Below, one piece after another: positions 3,570 through 5,968 of a DNA stretch of 5,968 bases. The position numbers and the translations under genes are program-made. The DNA lies in assembly GCA_003456055.1 (NCBI GenBank), contig DMPG01000048.1, positions 7,447 to 13,414 on the forward strand, read 5' to 3'. This DNA is from Bacteroidota bacterium (GTDB taxonomy: Bacteria > Bacteroidota > Ignavibacteria > UBA10030 > UBA8401). Positions within the stretch are counted from its first letter, which is position 1. The number at the start of each line of letters is the position of its first letter. The notes under the pieces are model-generated. The model was not told where the DNA came from. It was given only the letters and a program-made list of their open reading frames with translations, and did no database searches.

Positions 3570-5968
3570 GGCACCCCGATCCGATTGTCCTTTCGGGACA
3601 CAACGATTGTGGGTGGCAGTGCGCTGAACTATTCACTCAACGTGGATAGTTCACTTACCGGTTATGCGGTTTCTGCCTTTGAAATTCAATTCACATACAA
3701 TACGACCGGATTTTCATTTCTTGGTGCAACATCGAGCGGTTGTATTGATTCAATGTGGGGTTCACCGATGGCAAACGAAATCTCTCCCGGTGTCGTTCGG
3801 ATTAGCAGTGCAGGATCTGTTGATCTTACAGGGAAGGGAAAACTGGTTATCCTTCAATTTGCTTCAAAGATTCTTGCAAATAGTTCTAATTTTTCTTTCA
3901 CATTTCAGTCTTCAACATTTAATCAAGGTAATCCAACATCGAACAACTATCGGAATGGAAATGTTTTACTTACAGCGCCGCCGAAAATTACTATTTCGCC
4001 GGATACTTGGTTGGCAACAAAAGGAGAAACAAAACAATACACAGTTTCTGGTGGAAAAATTCCTTACACGTGGGGTTCTACCGAACCCTCCGTTGCCGCA
4101 ATTAGTCCTACCGGATTGTTGACTACTATCAGTGCGGGATTTACGCGAGTATTTGCTGCTGACTCAGCCGGCATTGTTGACACAACAAATCTTGTTGAAG
4201 TGCGCGCCTTTAAGTTAAGTTTTCGTGATACAAGTCGCTATCAAGGCCAGACGCTTGATCTGCCTATCTATACGTCAGATCTCACGGGACTTGATGTACT
4301 GTCCGGTCAATTTACAATAACTTACAATGATTCAAAATGGACTATTGACACTGTTGTGCAATCGGGAACAATACTTGCTTCAGTATCATCTGTTACATAC
4401 CAAATCGCTCAAGGAAGTATTTCCGTTTCCTTTGCTGGAACAACTTCAATAACAGGATCAGGTGTTCTTCTCTATCTGCGCATGAGAGCAAGTTCAATCA
4501 ATGCTTATGGATCAACATTTGCTTTCCAAAATGTTCTGTTCAACCAAAATCTTTTTGCAAATGTAGCCTCAGGATACATCAATACGCTACCGTTGGCTAC
4601 GATTAATGTGAATCCTGCTTCACAGCAAAATTTAGTTGCTGGAGATTCACTTCAATTCTCAGCTACAGGTGGTACACTCCCATACACGTGGTCTGTGTCC
4701 GATACCCTTCGAGCATCCATTTCATCCATTGGATGGCTGAAGGCGAAAAAGAGCGGAACAGTTACAGTTCAAGCGAAGGATTCAGTCGGCGGTGTTGGGT
4801 CGAGTGGAAATATTCTTCTTTACGATTTCCGGCTCTCTGTGCCGGACACGTCATTGATTGCAACTTCATTTGTTGAGATTCCTTTGTACATAACCACCAA
4901 TACGTTGGGCTTCAGTTCTTTTGAAGGTACAATAACGTACAGCACCAATACATTTGTCAGATTGGTCGATGTTGTTTCTACGGGAACACTAAGCAGCGGT
5001 TTCTCGGTAAATTTTTCGGATAAAAGCGGCACTGCTACTTTCGCCTCGGCTGGTGTGACTCCCGTTACGACCAGCGGAATTTTTATTAAGCTTAAGTTCG
5101 CTGTTCCAGACTCGACACCTCGTCCTTCAACAACCTATATAACACTAACGAGCGTTAAATTTAACGAAGGCACACCGCTTGCATTGATAAAGAACGGAAG
5201 TTTCCAAATTTCAAATAGACCTATCTTCAGCAATTCTCCGGGAGTTTTATCACTTCAAGCAAAAGTGGGGCAGCGAGATAGTGCTTTGATTACAGTTTAT
5301 AATACTGGGACAGCAAATCTAACATCGACAATCGGAGTAGTTGGTTCATCGTTTTTTACAACATCTCCGACGAATATTAATGTTATTCCTGGGGACAGTG
5401 CCAAAGTAAAAGTATATTTCCAGCCGCTGAGTCAAGGTGTTGCAACGGCAACAATTCGTTTTAACACGAATGATCCTTTCCACAGCACAGCTGATGTTTC
5501 TGTAACCGGAGTTACGCCATATCCAATTCTTGGGTTCAATGTACCATCTATAAACTTCAACACTGTTAAGGTCGGTCAGTTTAAGGATACAACAGTTACA
5601 ATTTGCAATACGGGTACCGATACACTGAAGATCACAGGCATTTCTTCAACTGTGGGTAGTTTTACTGCGCGGCCAACGGTTGCAATAATTCCTCCAGGTC
5701 AATCAATGGTTGATACGCTGCGTTTTACTCCTTCAGTTTCAGGATTTGTATGGGGTAGAATTTCAGTAACGAGCAATTCATTAACTAATCCGAAAGATAC
5801 TGTTGGTGTTTCGGGAACCGGCACTTCAATATTCCCAGTTATAGTATTCAGTACTTCGAATATAAATTTTGGTTCTATGAAAGTCGGTTCGTTTAAAGAT
5901 ACAACTGTTACAATTTCCAATACAGGAACTGATACACTCAAAATATCCAACGTTACTGCAAGCACCGG
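3495..5968 (+). CDS. Secreted multi-cohesin/Ig/choice-of-anchor repeat protein (3' partial)
   Basis: The frame opens at an ATG with a well-placed ribosome-binding site and stays open for 824 codons to the right edge, so the end is missing. Residues 1-25 are a Sec signal peptide (basic MKQK, hydrophobic core LLLIL, probable cut after SMSA). Then come cohesin-like module 1 (30-160), an Ig-like module (164-238), cohesin-like 2 (239-366), Ig-like (369-444), cohesin-like 3 (445-573), and ASH/choice-of-anchor-type repeats at 576-676, 677-780 and 781 onward. The modules are all beta-sandwich types used in extracellular scaffolds; no catalytic motif is seen. Three potential receptor modules on one chain, next to a gene encoding a dockerin-like module, suggest a scaffold or assembly role (inferred). 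Cell-surface anchoring cannot be judged because the C-terminus, where a T9SS signal would be expected, is off-window. C8 lies before the hydrophobic core and is not a lipobox. Confidence 0.93.
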   Translation, partial: MKQKIFNCAVATAGLLLILSASMSAGTPIRLSFRDTTIVGGSALNYSLNVDSSLTGYAVSAFEIQFTYNTTGFSFLGATSSGCIDSMWGSPMANEISPGVVRISSAGSVDLTGKGKLVILQFASKILANSSNFSFTFQSSTFNQGNPTSNNYRNGNVLLTAPPKITISPDTWLATKGETKQYTVSGGKIPYTWGSTEPSVAAISPTGLLTTISAGFTRVFAADSAGIVDTTNLVEVRAFKLSFRDTSRYQGQTLDLPIYTSDLTGLDVLSGQFTITYNDSKWTIDTVVQSGTILASVSSVTYQIAQGSISVSFAGTTSITGSGVLLYLRMRASSINAYGSTFAFQNVLFNQNLFANVASGYINTLPLATINVNPASQQNLVAGDSLQFSATGGTLPYTWSVSDTLRASISSIGWLKAKKSGTVTVQAKDSVGGVGSSGNILLYDFRLSVPDTSLIATSFVEIPLYITTNTLGFSSFEGTITYSTNTFVRLVDVVSTGTLSSGFSVNFSDKSGTATFASAGVTPVTTSGIFIKLKFAVPDSTPRPSTTYITLTSVKFNEGTPLALIKNGSFQISNRPIFSNSPGVLSLQAKVGQRDSALITVYNTGTANLTSTIGVVGSSFFTTSPTNINVIPGDSAKVKVYFQPLSQGVATATIRFNTNDPFHSTADVSVTGVTPYPILGFNVPSINFNTVKVGQFKDTTVTICNTGTDTLKITGISSTVGSFTARPTVAIIPPGQSMVDTLRFTPSVSGFVWGRISVTSNSLTNPKDTVGVSGTGTSIFPVIVFSTSNINFGSMKVGSFKDTTVTISNTGTDTLKISNVTAST
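3582..3974 (+). other. Cohesin-like module 1 of gene 2
   Basis: Residues 30-160. Starts RLSFRDTTIVGG, has the central FEIQFTYNTTGFSFLGA strand pair, then a GKGKLVILQFASK strand and a closing FNQGNPTS...NGNVLL segment. The same order of blocks recurs in the two later modules at a period of about 207 residues. It is the closest of the three to the signal peptide and contains the only Cys of the three modules (SSGCIDS). Confidence 0.68.
3984..4208 (+). other. Ig-like (BIG2-type) spacer module 1 of gene 2
   Basis: Residues 164-238. ITISPDTWLATKGETKQYTV, then GGKIPYTWGSTEPSVAAIS, PTGLLTTISAG and a final VFAADSAG strand. This follows the order of a bacterial Ig-like group 2 domain (strand, G-x-x-x-x-Y/F, P-x-x-W, S-x-G-x-L/V, A-G, A-x-D). 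Probably a rigid spacer between cohesin-like modules. Confidence 0.65.
4209..4592 (+). other. Cohesin-like module 2 of gene 2
   Basis: Residues 239-366. Starts FKLSFRDTSRYQGQ, near-identical in its opening to module 1 (LSFRDT), then the strand GQFTITYNDSKWTIDTVV, GSGVLLYLRMRAS and the closing FQNVLFNQ segment followed by ASGYINTL. The length of 128 residues is close to the other two modules. Confidence 0.7.
4599..4826 (+). other. Ig-like (BIG2-type) spacer module 2 of gene 2
   Basis: Residues 369-444. INVNPASQQNLVAGDSLQFS, GGTLPYTWSVSDTLRASIS, SIGWLKAKKSGTVTVQAKD. It shares GG-x-x-PYTW and the following S-I-S-x-x-G-x-L arrangement with the first spacer, so the two arose by duplication of a cohesin-plus-Ig pair. 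Confidence 0.68.
4827..5213 (+). other. Cohesin-like module 3 of gene 2
   Basis: Residues 445-573. Starts FRLSVPDTSLIATS, then FEGTITYSTNTFVRLVDVV, TSGIFIKLKFAVPD, and a textbook closing VKFNEGTPLALIKNGSFQIS. The FNEG-x-P-x-A-x-x-x-NG ending is the best single match to the cohesin family in this protein. It joins directly to the ASH-type repeats with no Ig spacer. Confidence 0.74.
5220..5968 (+). repeat. ASH/choice-of-anchor-type tandem repeats of gene 2 (cut by window end)
   Basis: Two full repeats and one partial, starting at residues 576, 677 and 781 (101 and 104 residues apart). Each opens with a proline-strand (PIFSNSPG, PILGFNVP, PVIVFSTS), then V-G-x-x-x-D-T/S strands, N-T-G-T-x-x-L, a P-G-x-S/D turn, F-x-P and an N-x-L/D-P strand pair ending VTGV or VSGTG. 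This is the ASPM-SPD-2-Hydin/choice-of-anchor D pattern common in long secreted proteins. Repeats 2 and 3 are much closer to each other than to repeat 1. Confidence 0.75.

Noticed and set aside
3664..4122. 152-codon + strand reading frame overlapping gene 2
   Set aside because: It lies out of frame inside a clearly modular secreted protein, has no ribosome-binding site and its translation shows no recognisable domain or sensible composition.
5699..5965. Minus strand reading frame of 88 codons at the right edge
   Set aside because: It lies opposite the ASH-type repeats and its valine-rich translation is the mirror of the Asn/Thr-rich coding strand.

Overview
The window holds two large secreted multidomain protein genes on the + strand, head to tail. 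Neither is complete: the first runs in from the left edge and the second runs off the right edge. Almost every base is coding; the only gap is 61 bases (3434-3494). No RNA gene, mobile element, CRISPR array or replication origin is visible.

Organism: the first protein ends in a C-terminal block built around NYPNPFNPSTTISYQ, with a late SSGLYFFR motif and a basic tail. This is the sorting signal of the type IX secretion system (T9SS). Together with the long beta-helix, dockerin, cohesin and choice-of-anchor modules, it suggests a bacterium of the Bacteroidota/Chlorobiota/Ignavibacteria neighbourhood or a related candidate phylum. A strong Shine-Dalgarno-like site before gene 2 fits Ignavibacteria-type lineages somewhat better than classical Bacteroidia. 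This placement is inference; no taxonomic marker gene is present.

Layout. (1) Positions 2-3433: a protein of at least 1143 residues. It has four tandem units of about 200 residues (right-handed parallel beta-helix type, each with a D-x-N-x-D-G-like acidic loop), a helix-terminating NNWWGS-x-x-GP motif, a two-half dockerin-like module, a cohesin-like module and a T9SS sorting domain. (2) Positions 3495-5968: a protein of at least 824 residues. It has a Sec signal peptide, then cohesin-like, Ig-like, cohesin-like, Ig-like and cohesin-like modules, then at least two and a half ASH/choice-of-anchor-type beta-sandwich repeats of about 102 residues.

Working together: the genes are close and in the same direction, with no convincing terminator between them, so they are probably co-transcribed. 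One carries a dockerin-like module and both carry cohesin-like modules (one and three). The simplest reading is a small, self-assembling, cell-surface or extracellular complex in a T9SS organism, analogous in parts to a cellulosome but with no enzyme visible here. Dockerin-cohesin binding between these proteins is a hypothesis, and no catalytic domain or substrate can be assigned from this sequence.
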